Part shown: positions 9,182 through 17,303 of the stretch, one piece after another
Layout of the letters: every line of letters starts with the position of its first letter
Position numbering within the stretch: the stretch's first letter is position 1
Source: CAWELS01 sp964468205
GTDB taxonomy: Bacteria; Acidobacteriota; Terriglobia; Bryobacterales; Bryobacteraceae
Assembly: GCA_964468205.1 (NCBI GenBank)
Contig: CAYXVG010000020.1
Location: forward strand, 44,867-108,866
Direction: 5' to 3'
DNA: 64,000 nucleotides
The notes under the pieces: model-generated
What the model was told of the DNA's origin: nothing
Database searches by the model: none
Seen by the model: the letters and a program-made list of their open reading frames with translations, nothing else
Translations under genes and position numbers: made by a program

Positions 9182-9317
9182 TTTTTCGAGCAGCTTCCTG
9201 CAATGATATCGGATGGAGATACCTGGGCGGGAACGCCGATTCCTCGAATCCGGCGCGCTCTTGTTATAATCGAAGCAGTATATGCGCGACAGGATTCACT
9301 TCGAATCATAGTCTCAC

Positions 9318-9335
9318 CGCGCCGGTAACGGCGCG
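9318..9335. repeat. Short GC-rich inverted repeat between divergent genes
   Basis: Six-base arms CGCGCC and GGCGCG flank a six-base loop (GGTAAC) in the 223-base divergent region between the glycoside hydrolase and the lysozyme-like gene. A TATAAT hexamer lies about 50 bases to its left (9265-9270) but has no convincing -35 box. The repeat may be a regulatory hairpin or simple GC-rich chance. Confidence 0.3.
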
Positions 9336-9404
9336 ACCATTCTGACCGTTTCCGGGTCGAAACCAACAGAAGACAATTCAACAGACAAGCAGAGGGGAGT
9401 TACT

Positions 9405-9902
9405 GTGAGGAAAAGAGTTTCGAGAGGATTTGTGGTGTTTGCGGCGCTGTTCAGCACGCCGGGGATGCTGCATCCGGAGCAGCACATCACGAGCAACCTT
9501 TCCTATCACAAGGATCCGCGGTACATCCGCTTGAAGAGCTTCCTGAAGATGCGGAGAAGCCCGCTCGAGGGCCTTGCCGCTGACTTTATCGCCGCGGCCG
9601 ACCGCAATCAGCTAGATTGGCGTCTTCTGCCGGCTATCGCCACTATTGAGTCCAGCGCCGGCAAGTACTACAAAAACAACAACGTCTTCGGGTGGGACTC
9701 TTGCCGGGTACGATTCTCCTCGGTAAGGGACGGAATCCATCACGTGGCAGGCCGTTTTTCCCGCTCGGATCTCTATCGAGACAAGGACGTGGATGGCATT
9801 CTGGAGACCTACAACCCCTATTCGTCTTATCCGGGGCGCGTTAGGGGAGTGATGCGATCCCTCGGCCCGAAGGTTCCGGAATCCTCCGCGCTCGTCAACT
9901 AA
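9405..9902 (+). CDS. Secreted lysozyme-like / glucosaminidase-type protein
   Basis: This is a 165-residue protein starting with a basic N-terminus and a hydrophobic stretch (FVVFAALFSTPGML), read as a signal peptide or anchor. Residues 58-150 fit a lysozyme-like fold: LLPAIATIESSAGKYYKNNNVFGWDS carries the probable catalytic Glu in ATIESS, and YNPYSSYPGRVRGVMRSL closes the domain. Similar small proteins cleave peptidoglycan during wall remodelling. The start is GTG with GGGGAG about 6 bases upstream. The gene stands alone between a divergent hydrolase gene and a convergent carbamoyltransferase gene. Family assignment rests on motif resemblance only. Confidence 0.72.
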   Translation: MRKRVSRGFVVFAALFSTPGMLHPEQHITSNLSYHKDPRYIRLKSFLKMRRSPLEGLAADFIAAADRNQLDWRLLPAIATIESSAGKYYKNNNVFGWDSCRVRFSSVRDGIHHVAGRFSRSDLYRDKDVDGILETYNPYSSYPGRVRGVMRSLGPKVPESSALVN

Positions 9903-9903
9903 T

Positions 9904-9921
9904 CGCGGCCTGGCTGCCGCG
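9904..9921 (+). terminator. Weak hairpin after the lysozyme-like gene
   Basis: Arms CGCGGC and GCCGCG enclose a six-base loop starting two bases after the stop codon. No run of T follows, so rho-independent function is doubtful. The convergent arrangement with the carbamoyltransferase gene makes a terminator here plausible. Confidence 0.3.
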
Positions 9922-10059
9922 TCGTGTTAAACACTTACCACGATGAGGCCGGTGGCAATGGCCGGTGGTCGTGTGCGGCTGGAACAGACCAGTAGTATCG
10001 CCGGCCGCGGCATTCTGAGCATCGCTTAAAAAAGGGTAAAGAGTAGCCTGTCACCGTTT

Positions 10060-11637
10060 TTATTTCTCGAGGAAGAAGTGGCCGATGAAGATGGAGTCGA
10101 TGCCGGAGGAGTAGAAGCTGCGGACGGCGTCGCGGGGAGTGCAGACCAAGGGGTCGCCGAAGAGGTTGAAGGAAGTGTTGTAGACAATTGGCAGGCCGGT
10201 CTTTTCGCCGAAGGCGTGGAGAAGGCGCCAGAAAAGCGGGTTGTCCTCGCGGGAGACAGTGTGGACACGGACATAGCCGTCGCCAAGGACGGCGCTGCGG
10301 AGGGTTTCGCGGTGCTCGTCCTTTACCTTGCCGACAGTAGCGATGAAGCGGGCGTTGGGGCCGACATCGAAGTACTCCGAGGCGAGTTCAGCGGGCACGG
10401 AAGCGGCAAATTTGCGGAAACTCTCGCGGTGCTTTATGTACATGTTCAGGTTCTCGGTGGAGTACGGGTTGAGAGGAGAGGCGAGGATGCTGCGGTTGCC
10501 GAGAGCGCGTGGGCCGAACTCCATCCGGCCGTGCATCCAGGCGATGATGCGTTCGCTGTGAATCTCGTCGACAGCTTTGTCGATCAACTCGCCTGTGGTG
10601 AGAAGGTAGCGGAAGCGTAGTTTACAGTTCTCGAGAACCTGCTTGATCTCCTCGGCAGAGTACTCAGGGCCCAGGCAGAGGTTCTTCAGGGCCGGCCGGC
10701 TGGTGCGCTGAAACACCGTGTGCCAGGCGTAATAGACAGCGCCAATGGCTGTCCCGGAGTTGCCGGCTGCGGGCTGGACGAACACGTTTTTCCATTTCCC
10801 GCTGTTTTCAAGCGCCGCCACGAGCATCACGTTGAAGTGCAGACCACCGGCCAGACAGAGGGATTCGCCCTGCCCAGCCATCTCAGTAACCACCTGTTCC
10901 ACGGCCTTTTGCAAGCTGGCGGCGACGTCCGAGCGAAGCCCTTTCGGCACGGGCGCTCCATCTCCGAGCCCAAGGCGTTCGTAGAAGCGCGAGCTGAAAC
11001 CGCCTGACGCCAGCCGGTTGCCATCGAGATAGGTACGGTCGATGCGCGGCCAGGCGCCCTCCCGGAACGACAGCACATCAAGGAAGAGGTCGCGGAAACG
11101 GTCCTCGCCTGACGCCGACATCCACTGCACTTTGTGCTCGTCCGCCCGCGGCTCGAAGCCGAGTAAGGCGGTCACCCGTCCGTAAAGGTCGCCCAGCGAA
11201 TCCGGATAGTAGATTTCGCGGTCGATCTGCAGCCAGTTGCCCGATCCAATCCATCGGGCGCCGCAGCGAAAGTCACCGCGTTGGTCGAGGGTGAGTACCG
11301 TCGCTTCCTCATAGGGCGAGGCGAAGAACGCTGAGGCCGCATGGGCGGCCTGGTGCTCCACCAATACAACCTGGCTGTTCGGAAAGCGGGAGCGCAGGTT
11401 GAGGTGGATCGGCGCGTCGGGGCCGGCGCCCAGGGGACGCACGATGGCGACGCAGTCGATTTCGCCTGCGTCGAGACCGGCGATTCGCAAGCAGGCGTTA
11501 ATGGATTCCTCGGGCAGATCGCCCGGGCGGCGGTGGCGGGCGATCTTCCGCTGTTCCAGAGCGGCACAGAGGTCGCCATCCTTGAGGATCGCGCAGGCGG
11601 CGTCGTTCAGGATTCCGCCGATTCCGATGACGTTCAT
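10060..11637 (-). CDS. Carbamoyltransferase, NodU/CmcH/TobZ family
   Basis: The enzyme should transfer the carbamoyl group of carbamoyl phosphate, via an O-carbamoyladenylate, to a hydroxyl of a sugar or secondary metabolite. The N-terminal Kae1-like part begins VIGIGGILNDAACAI and holds VEHQAAHAASAF, with His95 and His99 as metal ligands. GGLHFNVMLVAALEN and NSGTAIGAVYYAW follow. The C-terminal adenylate-forming domain has MEFGPRALGNRSIL and VYNTSFNLFGDP. The length (525) is normal for bacterial members. Its ATG overlaps the glnS stop codon (ATGA), so the two genes are translationally coupled, an unusual partner. No glycan or antibiotic cluster adjoins it, although a GT4 glycosyltransferase gene lies 2.4 kb upstream on the same strand. 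The acceptor is unknown. Confidence 0.9.
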   Translation of the reverse strand: MNVIGIGGILNDAACAILKDGDLCAALEQRKIARHRRPGDLPEESINACLRIAGLDAGEIDCVAIVRPLGAGPDAPIHLNLRSRFPNSQVVLVEHQAAHAASAFFASPYEEATVLTLDQRGDFRCGARWIGSGNWLQIDREIYYPDSLGDLYGRVTALLGFEPRADEHKVQWMSASGEDRFRDLFLDVLSFREGAWPRIDRTYLDGNRLASGGFSSRFYERLGLGDGAPVPKGLRSDVAASLQKAVEQVVTEMAGQGESLCLAGGLHFNVMLVAALENSGKWKNVFVQPAAGNSGTAIGAVYYAWHTVFQRTSRPALKNLCLGPEYSAEEIKQVLENCKLRFRYLLTTGELIDKAVDEIHSERIIAWMHGRMEFGPRALGNRSILASPLNPYSTENLNMYIKHRESFRKFAASVPAELASEYFDVGPNARFIATVGKVKDEHRETLRSAVLGDGYVRVHTVSREDNPLFWRLLHAFGEKTGLPIVYNTSFNLFGDPLVCTPRDAVRSFYSSGIDSIFIGHFFLEK

Positions 11638-13364
11638 TTCTTGGGGTCCTTTTTCTGTTCGGCTTGTTGCAGTTTTACCCAGGTGTCGCGAAGGGTGATC
11701 GTGCGATTGAAGACGGGTTTCGCTGGGGCTGTGCCGGGATCGGCACAGAAGTACCCGAGCCGTTCGAACTGATACCGGCTGCCCGGCGCGGCCGACGCCA
11801 GGCTGGGCTCCAGTTTACAGTGTTCCAGCACCTCGAGAGAATTGGGATTGAGATTCGCAGTGAAGTCCTCCCCCTCCTCGACGCTGTTCGGATTCTCCTT
11901 CGAAAAGAGACGGTCGTAGAGCCGGACTTCGGCGTCGATGGCGTGGGCCGCCGAGACCCAGTGCATGGTGGATTTCACTTTGCGCCCATCGGGAGCGTTG
12001 CCCCCCTTTGTTTCCGGGTCGTACGTGCAGCGAATCGCAATAACATCACCGGCCTCGTCTTTGACAAAGCCCGTGCAGGTGACGAAGTAGGCGTAGCGGA
12101 GGCGCACTTCGCGCCCCGGGGCCAGGCGGAAGAACTTCTTCGGAGGATCCTCCATGAAGTCATCGCGTTCGATATAGAGAACGTTTGAGAACGGCACCTT
12201 GCGCGTACCGGCGCTCAGATCCTCAGGGTTATTCACCGCGTCAAGCGCCTCGGTCTGTCCCTCGGGGTAGTTCTCAATGACAAGTTTCAGCGGGTGCAGC
12301 ACCCCCATCACGCGCGGGGCGGTCTTATTCAGATCCTCGCGGATGAAGTACTCGAGCTTCGATAACTCCACGGTGCTGTTGGTTTTCGAGACGCCGACGC
12401 TGTCACAGAATCTGCGGATACCTCGCGGGGTGTAGCCGAGGCGCCGGATCCCCGAGAGAGTGGGCATGCGGGGATCGTCCCAACCGTCCACATGGCGGTC
12501 TTCGACGAGTTTCAGAAGCTTCCGCTTGCTGAGGATGGTGAAGCTGAGATTCAAGCGGTCGAATTCGTACTGCCGGGGGTGGTAGATGCCGATTTGATCG
12601 AGATACCAGTCGTAGAGAGGACGATGATCCTCGAACTCGAGAGTGCAGATGGAGTGGGTGATGCGTTCGATTGAGTCAGACTGGCCATGGGCGAAATCGT
12701 ACATCGGGTAGATGCACCATTTGTCGCCCGTGCGGTGGTGTGAGGCGTGGAGGATGCGATACATTACCGGGTCGCGCATGTTCATATTGGGCGCGGCCAT
12801 ATCGATCTTCGCGCGCAAGGTGCGGGAGCCATCGGGAAACTCGCCCTTGCGCATCCGTTCAAACAGATCGAGGTTCTCCTTGACGGAGCGGTTGCGGTAT
12901 GGGCTTTCCCTTCCGGGCGTATTGAAATCGCCTCGATACTCGCGCATCTCCTCGCTCGAGAGGTCGTCGACATACGCCTTGCCTCCCTTGATAAGCTGCA
13001 CCGCCCATTCGTAGAGCTGGTCGAAGTAGTCCGAGGCGTAGAAGAGCCGGTCTTCCCAGTCGAAGCCCAGCCAGTGGACGTCCGCTTGAATGGAGTCTAC
13101 GTACTCCTGTTCCTCGGCGCACGGGTTGGTGTCATCAAAGCGGAGGTTGCATTTACCTCCAAACTCCTCCGCCAGGCCGAAGTTCAGGCAGATCGACTTG
13201 GCGTGACCGATGTGGAGATAGCCGTTCGGCTCGGGTGGAAACCGGGTGTGGACGCGTCCATCGTTCTTTCCTTCGGCGAGATCCCGGCGGATGATCTGCT
13301 TAATGAAATGCTCGGAAGGTCCGGCAGGCCCGGATTCCGGTGTAGGGGTAGCGTTCTCGCTCAA
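11634..13364 (-). CDS. glnS: Glutaminyl-tRNA synthetase
   Basis: It attaches glutamine to tRNA-Gln in the cytoplasm. The class I signature appears as PPEPNGYLHIGHAKS and the KMSKS-equivalent loop as ILSKRKL. The GlnRS-specific DDTNP, YPMYDFAHGQSD and C-terminal anticodon-binding beta barrels (for example PGREVRLRYAYFVTCTGFV) are present. I chose a TTG start at 13364, with GAGG six bases upstream, because it gives a normal N-terminus (SENATPTPESG). An ATG at 13424 would add 20 residues but has no ribosome binding site. The 3' end overlaps the carbamoyltransferase start by four bases. Presence of GlnRS means that glutamine can be charged directly rather than only through the GatCAB transamidation route. 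Confidence 0.96.
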   Translation of the reverse strand: MSENATPTPESGPAGPSEHFIKQIIRRDLAEGKNDGRVHTRFPPEPNGYLHIGHAKSICLNFGLAEEFGGKCNLRFDDTNPCAEEQEYVDSIQADVHWLGFDWEDRLFYASDYFDQLYEWAVQLIKGGKAYVDDLSSEEMREYRGDFNTPGRESPYRNRSVKENLDLFERMRKGEFPDGSRTLRAKIDMAAPNMNMRDPVMYRILHASHHRTGDKWCIYPMYDFAHGQSDSIERITHSICTLEFEDHRPLYDWYLDQIGIYHPRQYEFDRLNLSFTILSKRKLLKLVEDRHVDGWDDPRMPTLSGIRRLGYTPRGIRRFCDSVGVSKTNSTVELSKLEYFIREDLNKTAPRVMGVLHPLKLVIENYPEGQTEALDAVNNPEDLSAGTRKVPFSNVLYIERDDFMEDPPKKFFRLAPGREVRLRYAYFVTCTGFVKDEAGDVIAIRCTYDPETKGGNAPDGRKVKSTMHWVSAAHAIDAEVRLYDRLFSKENPNSVEEGEDFTANLNPNSLEVLEHCKLEPSLASAAPGSRYQFERLGYFCADPGTAPAKPVFNRTITLRDTWVKLQQAEQKKDPKK

Positions 13365-13469
13365 CTTTTTCCTCGTTTTCGGGGGGAGCGGCGCCAGAGA
13401 TTCGTGAAACCGCCCAATGACCATTGTAACCGGGCGATTTGCAGGACCGGAATAGGGATGCGGAGTTTG

Positions 13470-13934
13470 CTACTCGACGCGGCGCAGCGTCCATTGGCGG
13501 AGGTCGCCTCCCGCCGCGTGGCGGTCGCGGAGAGTCAGGGTGTCGCCACGGAGTTCGAATTCCGTTTCGAACGTCTTGCCTTCGTAATAGGCGGAGAGAG
13601 CCATGATGTTGGTGCGGATGAGTTTGCCGCCGCGCACTTCATAGGCGTAGAAGCCGGCCCCAACCGGCTGCTGGCCCTTCACCTCGGCGGCCGTCATGTC
13701 CGCAAAGCTCTTCGGGATTTTGGGGCGGTTCGAACCGGCCAGCACGATCATGTGATGCGTGGGGGTAAACATGTGCCACTGGCGGTGGGCGGGTTCCTCC
13801 TCTCCCGTGGTGAGGTTGACGAGCGAGGTCACCTTCCAGAGGCCCTGCAACGCTGGCTCGGCGGCGGCCAGAATGATGCCGGAATGGAACAGTACCAGTA
13901 CGGCGACGAGAATTCGGATGGATGCGGGAGTCAT
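13470..13934 (-). CDS. Secreted lipocalin-like protein
   Basis: A 154-residue protein with a signal peptide (residues 1 to about 24, a hydrophobic stretch ending ILAAAEPA). The mature part begins LQGLWKVTSLVN, where the GxW motif and following strands match lipocalin-like domains of secreted bacterial proteins (Lipocalin_5 type). It contains HMIVLAGSNRPK and a C-terminal LRGDTLTLRDRH. Such domains bind small hydrophobic ligands or have no known role. A GTG at 13952 in the same frame would add six residues. The gene is isolated, with about 100 bases to the 5' end of glnS and about 150 to the glycosyltransferase upstream. Confidence 0.7.
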   Translation of the reverse strand: MTPASIRILVAVLVLFHSGIILAAAEPALQGLWKVTSLVNLTTGEEEPAHRQWHMFTPTHHMIVLAGSNRPKIPKSFADMTAAEVKGQQPVGAGFYAYEVRGGKLIRTNIMALSAYYEGKTFETEFELRGDTLTLRDRHAAGGDLRQWTLRRVE

Positions 13935-14046
13935 AGCGGCGTCTCGGCTCACAGCTTATCAGCCAGCCGGGGCAGAGTGGGGGCTGGATGATGCGAATAC
14001 CGGTGGAGTTTACCGCCTTCCACTCAGGCTCCTCACGCCGGGGATG

Positions 14047-14062
14047 GCTCTCCATGGAGAGC
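14047..14062. repeat. 16-bp perfect palindrome
   Basis: The sequence GCTCTCCATGGAGAGC is a perfect 16-base palindrome in the 149-base gap between the GT4 gene and the lipocalin-like gene. It could be a protein-binding site or the stem of a weak terminator; there is no T-run and no second copy nearby. Confidence 0.35.
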
Positions 14063-14083
14063 GGCCGTCATGCATAGGCGAGA

Positions 14084-15199
14084 CTACAGCGGGAGGGAGT
14101 GGAAGAAATTGAGCGAGCGGCGGGCGCATTCGTCCCAGCGGTAGTTGTGGGCTCGGTCACGAGCGCGGCGGGAAAGATCGTTGCGAAGATGGGAGTCGGT
14201 GAGCAGGCGGTTCAAGGCCGATGCGACCTCGGAGGGACTTCTAGGGTCGACCAGAATACCCGCTTCGCCGGCGACCTCGGGCAAGGAGGAGACGTTCGAG
14301 ACCACGACCGGAACGCCGCAAGCCAGGGACTGAGCTGCGGGAAACCCGAAACCCTCGTAAAGAGAGAGGTAGGCAAAGACGGTGGCGCCGGCCATCAGGG
14401 GAGGGAGATCGGCCTCCGGGACGTAGCCGAGGTAGCGAATGCCGGAACGAGGTGCAGCCAAGCGGCGGCGGGTCACCTCCGGGGCCCAACCGAGCGGGCC
14501 GGCGATAACGAGTTCGACCTCGGCCCGGAGAGAGGGCGGAAGCTGTTCGTAGGCGTCGAGCAGCACATCAATATTTTTGCGCGGCTCGATCGTCCCGACG
14601 AAGAGGATGTAGTGGTGTTTGAGCTGGTATTTTTCGACCAGCGCCAATACAGCCTCGGTACCGGTGCGGAAATATGGCTCGGCGACACCGGAATGGATGA
14701 CGGTTACGCGGTCCGCGTCGAGCCCGAGAAGCTTGACGGCGTCGCGTTTCGTGTTCTCCGACACCGCGATCACGCCGGCCGCCGGTTTCAGCACCTTTTC
14801 CGCGAAGGACCTGTCCGCCCGGACATTGGCCGGGGTGTGCAGTTCCGGCATGAGCCAGCAGGTCAAGTCGTGGATCGTTGCGGTGAGAGGGGTATTCGAT
14901 GGCGGATTGCGAATCTGGTTCGACACATGAAAGACATCGGCGCGGGACGCCATGCAGTTAATCAACGGAATCGCCGGCAACAGATTCACCGCGTAGAGCA
15001 TGGCGAGCCGGGGCAAGGTGGAGAGCGGGCCGAAGATTGAGCCCTCGTGGTTTAGTTCTCCAAACTCGCCGAGGAGCGGAAATGCCAGGATGTCGTCGTT
15101 TTCCGCCTGCCGGCGCAATTCGCGGATCCAGTAGTAAAAGTAGTTCTTCACGCCGGCGCTACGGAGCAGCAGCGGAGAGGCATCGATTTGGATCCGCAT
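14084..15199 (-). CDS. Glycosyltransferase family 4
   Basis: This retaining GT-B glycosyltransferase would transfer a sugar from a nucleotide donor at the cytoplasmic face. The N-terminal acceptor domain starts MRIQIDASPLLLRSAGVKNY and includes DVFHVSNQIRNPP. The C-terminal GT4 domain has VIAVSENTKRDAV, LFVGTIEPRKNID and YEGFGFPAAQSLACGVPVV. The EX7E nucleotide-sugar motif is altered: the first Glu is present, but the second position is Gln (EGFGFPAAQ). Many GT4 enzymes tolerate this. I chose the ATG at 15199 because the protein then starts at the first beta strand; an in-frame ATG at 15232 is possible. Acceptor and donor are unknown. Confidence 0.87.
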   Translation of the reverse strand: MRIQIDASPLLLRSAGVKNYFYYWIRELRRQAENDDILAFPLLGEFGELNHEGSIFGPLSTLPRLAMLYAVNLLPAIPLINCMASRADVFHVSNQIRNPPSNTPLTATIHDLTCWLMPELHTPANVRADRSFAEKVLKPAAGVIAVSENTKRDAVKLLGLDADRVTVIHSGVAEPYFRTGTEAVLALVEKYQLKHHYILFVGTIEPRKNIDVLLDAYEQLPPSLRAEVELVIAGPLGWAPEVTRRRLAAPRSGIRYLGYVPEADLPPLMAGATVFAYLSLYEGFGFPAAQSLACGVPVVVSNVSSLPEVAGEAGILVDPRSPSEVASALNRLLTDSHLRNDLSRRARDRAHNYRWDECARRSLNFFHSLPL

Positions 15200-15253
15200 G
15201 GTTGGCGAGCGCGGAGAGCGCGCACGTTCCATCTTAGAACAGGGGACTCGGCC

Positions 15254-15766
15254 TCACGAGGGATTGGCCGCATGGCCTGGCGCCCTGAAAAGGAGTTCCG
15301 CCACGGATCCTCTTGGCCCTTTCGGACGGCGTTCCAAGGCGGCTTGAAAAACGTAGTCGCGATAGTACCAGGAATCGCCGATCCGGGACCACAGCCGGAC
15401 GCATAGAGTCCGGCCGTCGGAGGGCAGGTTGGTCACCGTCAGCCGATTCGTCACAGTCATTGAGCCGGCGGAGACCAAGGGGAGACTCGCGACGTCACGG
15501 CCGCCTGGGGCGCTTCCGATGTCGAGTTGGTAGAAATCGACGCCGTCGCCGCTTGTCCATTCGAATACCTGTGCGATGGCTGAGAGGATATCCCCTTGAG
15601 AGGGGGTGATCAGTTCCGCCGGCCGAGTCGCCGGGCCGGCGGCCGCCTGGTACTGATAGCCGCGGTATTGCCATTCGCCGTCGATGAGCGAGCCAAGGCT
15701 GACGAAGAGAGTCCTATCATCATGCGGCAGTCCGGAAAGCAGAGCCCTGGTCGTGGAGCCGTATTA
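15254..15766 (-). pseudogene. Severed C-terminal part of the beta-helix gene, beyond an in-frame TAA
   Basis: The frame of the beta-helix gene at 15764-17158 continues after its TAA (15764-15766) for 169 further sense codons to a TGA at 15254. The translation completes the half-repeat cut by the stop (YGSTTRALLSGLP, DDRTLFVSLGSL, EWQYRGYQYQA). It then gives a full second copy (PAELITPSQ, FYQLDIGSAPGGRDV, SDGRTLCVRLWSRI, YYRDYVFQAA). The join is exact to the codon, so a single substitution in what was one open reading frame is the simplest explanation. No start codon with a ribosome binding site is evident within this segment. It is therefore either untranslated or reached only by read-through. 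Confidence 0.75.
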
Positions 15767-17158
15767 GCCGAAATAGATATCGGCTGCACCGGCGGCGCTG
15801 CCGATCATGAGTGAGTAACCGAAAACTCTTAGCCCGCCACTCCAGCGGAAAGCCATTGAACCGCCGGGCAGTGTCGCGCCCGGCTGGGGCGACACGAGTT
15901 CAGCGGGAACTTTCGGGTCGGGTGTGAGGATGGGGCAGCGCTCCGGTTGGCCTGGCCACGGTACGGGTGCGCTTCCCCCCATCAGTTCATAAGCGCCGGT
16001 ATCGATGGCATCAATCTGGACGCGCACCGACCCGCAAGCCGGGTGATAGTAGGCGGCCCCCGGCGTCAGAGAGAAGCTACCGGCATACCCCGGCTCGACG
16101 CCGGCGTTCACCGCGGCGGCAGCCTCCAGGAGTCTCATGTCAAGCGCGCCGGCGTCGACGAAGCCGGCTGGATCGGCGTGGAGATTCGCCTCCTGGATCA
16201 CTCCCTCCTCCGGCGTTACGAACCCGTCACCGGAAAACAGGTTGTTCACCATGTGCACGGTCCCCGCGAAACCGGGTGGCAGGAGCAGGGTCCGCGCCGT
16301 GCCGGTGCGTCTGTTGACCAAGGTGTTGTTGACAATCCAGATTTCGTCGGACGGATTCGAAGGTGAAGTCCCTTCGATTTGATACGTCACCATCGCGCCG
16401 TTCTGGCTCAACGGACCTTGCTCGATGATGTTGCCGATCACGAACGTCCGGCCGCCGTTTGGAATATCGAGCTCATAGCTGCCGGATCCGCTTTCTCCCG
16501 AGAGACGGTTGTGGAGGATGTGATTTTCCGCAGCCCGGGATTTCAGGAGGTGCCCCACAATTGAGTTGTGGCTGTAGTTGAATCGGAAGATCAGTTTGCC
16601 GGTGTGGTTGATGTACACGTTGTGGGACTGCCCATCTTGATAGCCGTTGTAGCCGAACTCCGAGTATTCGATGAGAATCTCGCCACCACTTCCGGCGAGA
16701 ATTCCGTTCTCGTTATGGTGAAAGTGGCAATTGTGGACGGTCAGTCCTTTGCCGTCGAGCCGGATTCCAGCGCCGTTGTGATCGGGCACGGCGGCGCCGG
16801 TGAACTCGATATCTTCCACTGTGGTGTTGTCGCCGGCGATGACCCAAATTCCCTTGCCCCAGGCGTACCGGCCGTCCGCCTCGATGCGCGCCCGGCCGCC
16901 AACCCCGCGCAGCGTCAGCCCCGAAGTTGTCCAGCCGCAAACATCGCCCCGATAAACCACCGAGGCGTCAATTTCGATCACGTCGCCCGGCTGCGCTGCA
17001 GCGATGGCCGCACACGGAGCCGCATACTGCTTGCCGGGGCCGACCGCTCTCGTCATCGCCACAGCCGGCACATTGTAGAGCAACCATATCGCCAGGAGAG
17101 CCAACCTCGCCGGTCGCCCGGACGCGGCGGCGTAGGAAGGGAGCAAATCCACAACCAT
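15764..17158 (-). CDS. Secreted right-handed beta-helix protein, truncated by an in-frame stop
   Basis: The start is the ATG at 17158 with GGAG six bases upstream. A membrane or signal segment (RLALLAIWLLYNVPAVAM) precedes the mature part. Residues 60-330 show the repeated short strands of a parallel beta-helix (TVEDIEFTGAAV, LTVHNCHFHHNENGILAGSG, ILIEYSEFGYNGYQDGQSHN), as in pectate-lyase-fold and DUF1565-like proteins. A C-terminal repeat begins PAELVSPQPGATLPGG and is cut after GAADIYFG. The matching second half lies downstream in the same frame, so the ancestral protein had about 634 residues with two such repeats. The core beta-helix is intact and may still fold. The substrate is unknown; polysaccharide binding or cleavage is likely. 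Confidence 0.78.
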   Translation of the reverse strand: MVVDLLPSYAAASGRPARLALLAIWLLYNVPAVAMTRAVGPGKQYAAPCAAIAAAQPGDVIEIDASVVYRGDVCGWTTSGLTLRGVGGRARIEADGRYAWGKGIWVIAGDNTTVEDIEFTGAAVPDHNGAGIRLDGKGLTVHNCHFHHNENGILAGSGGEILIEYSEFGYNGYQDGQSHNVYINHTGKLIFRFNYSHNSIVGHLLKSRAAENHILHNRLSGESGSGSYELDIPNGGRTFVIGNIIEQGPLSQNGAMVTYQIEGTSPSNPSDEIWIVNNTLVNRRTGTARTLLLPPGFAGTVHMVNNLFSGDGFVTPEEGVIQEANLHADPAGFVDAGALDMRLLEAAAAVNAGVEPGYAGSFSLTPGAAYYHPACGSVRVQIDAIDTGAYELMGGSAPVPWPGQPERCPILTPDPKVPAELVSPQPGATLPGGSMAFRWSGGLRVFGYSLMIGSAAGAADIYFG

Positions 17159-17303
17159 ACGATCTCCATATCTGCAGATCAGGCCAGGGTACGCAACAGG
17201 AAACCCGCGGAGTTCCGCGGCGTGAACGCGCTTGCTCCACCGCCGCAACGGTGCGGCGCGGCGGCCCGTTGGAGCGGTTAAGGTATCCTGAATACAGCGA
17301 CTT

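Noticed and set aside
9265..9270. Perfect TATAAT between the hydrolase and lysozyme-like genes
   Set aside because: No acceptable -35 element at the right distance, and 134 bases from the next start; not strong enough to call a promoter.
12747..13991. 414-codon plus-strand open frame opposite glnS
   Set aside because: It is antisense to a clear GlnRS gene, is Arg/Val-rich as expected for a high-GC shadow frame, and shows no known motif.
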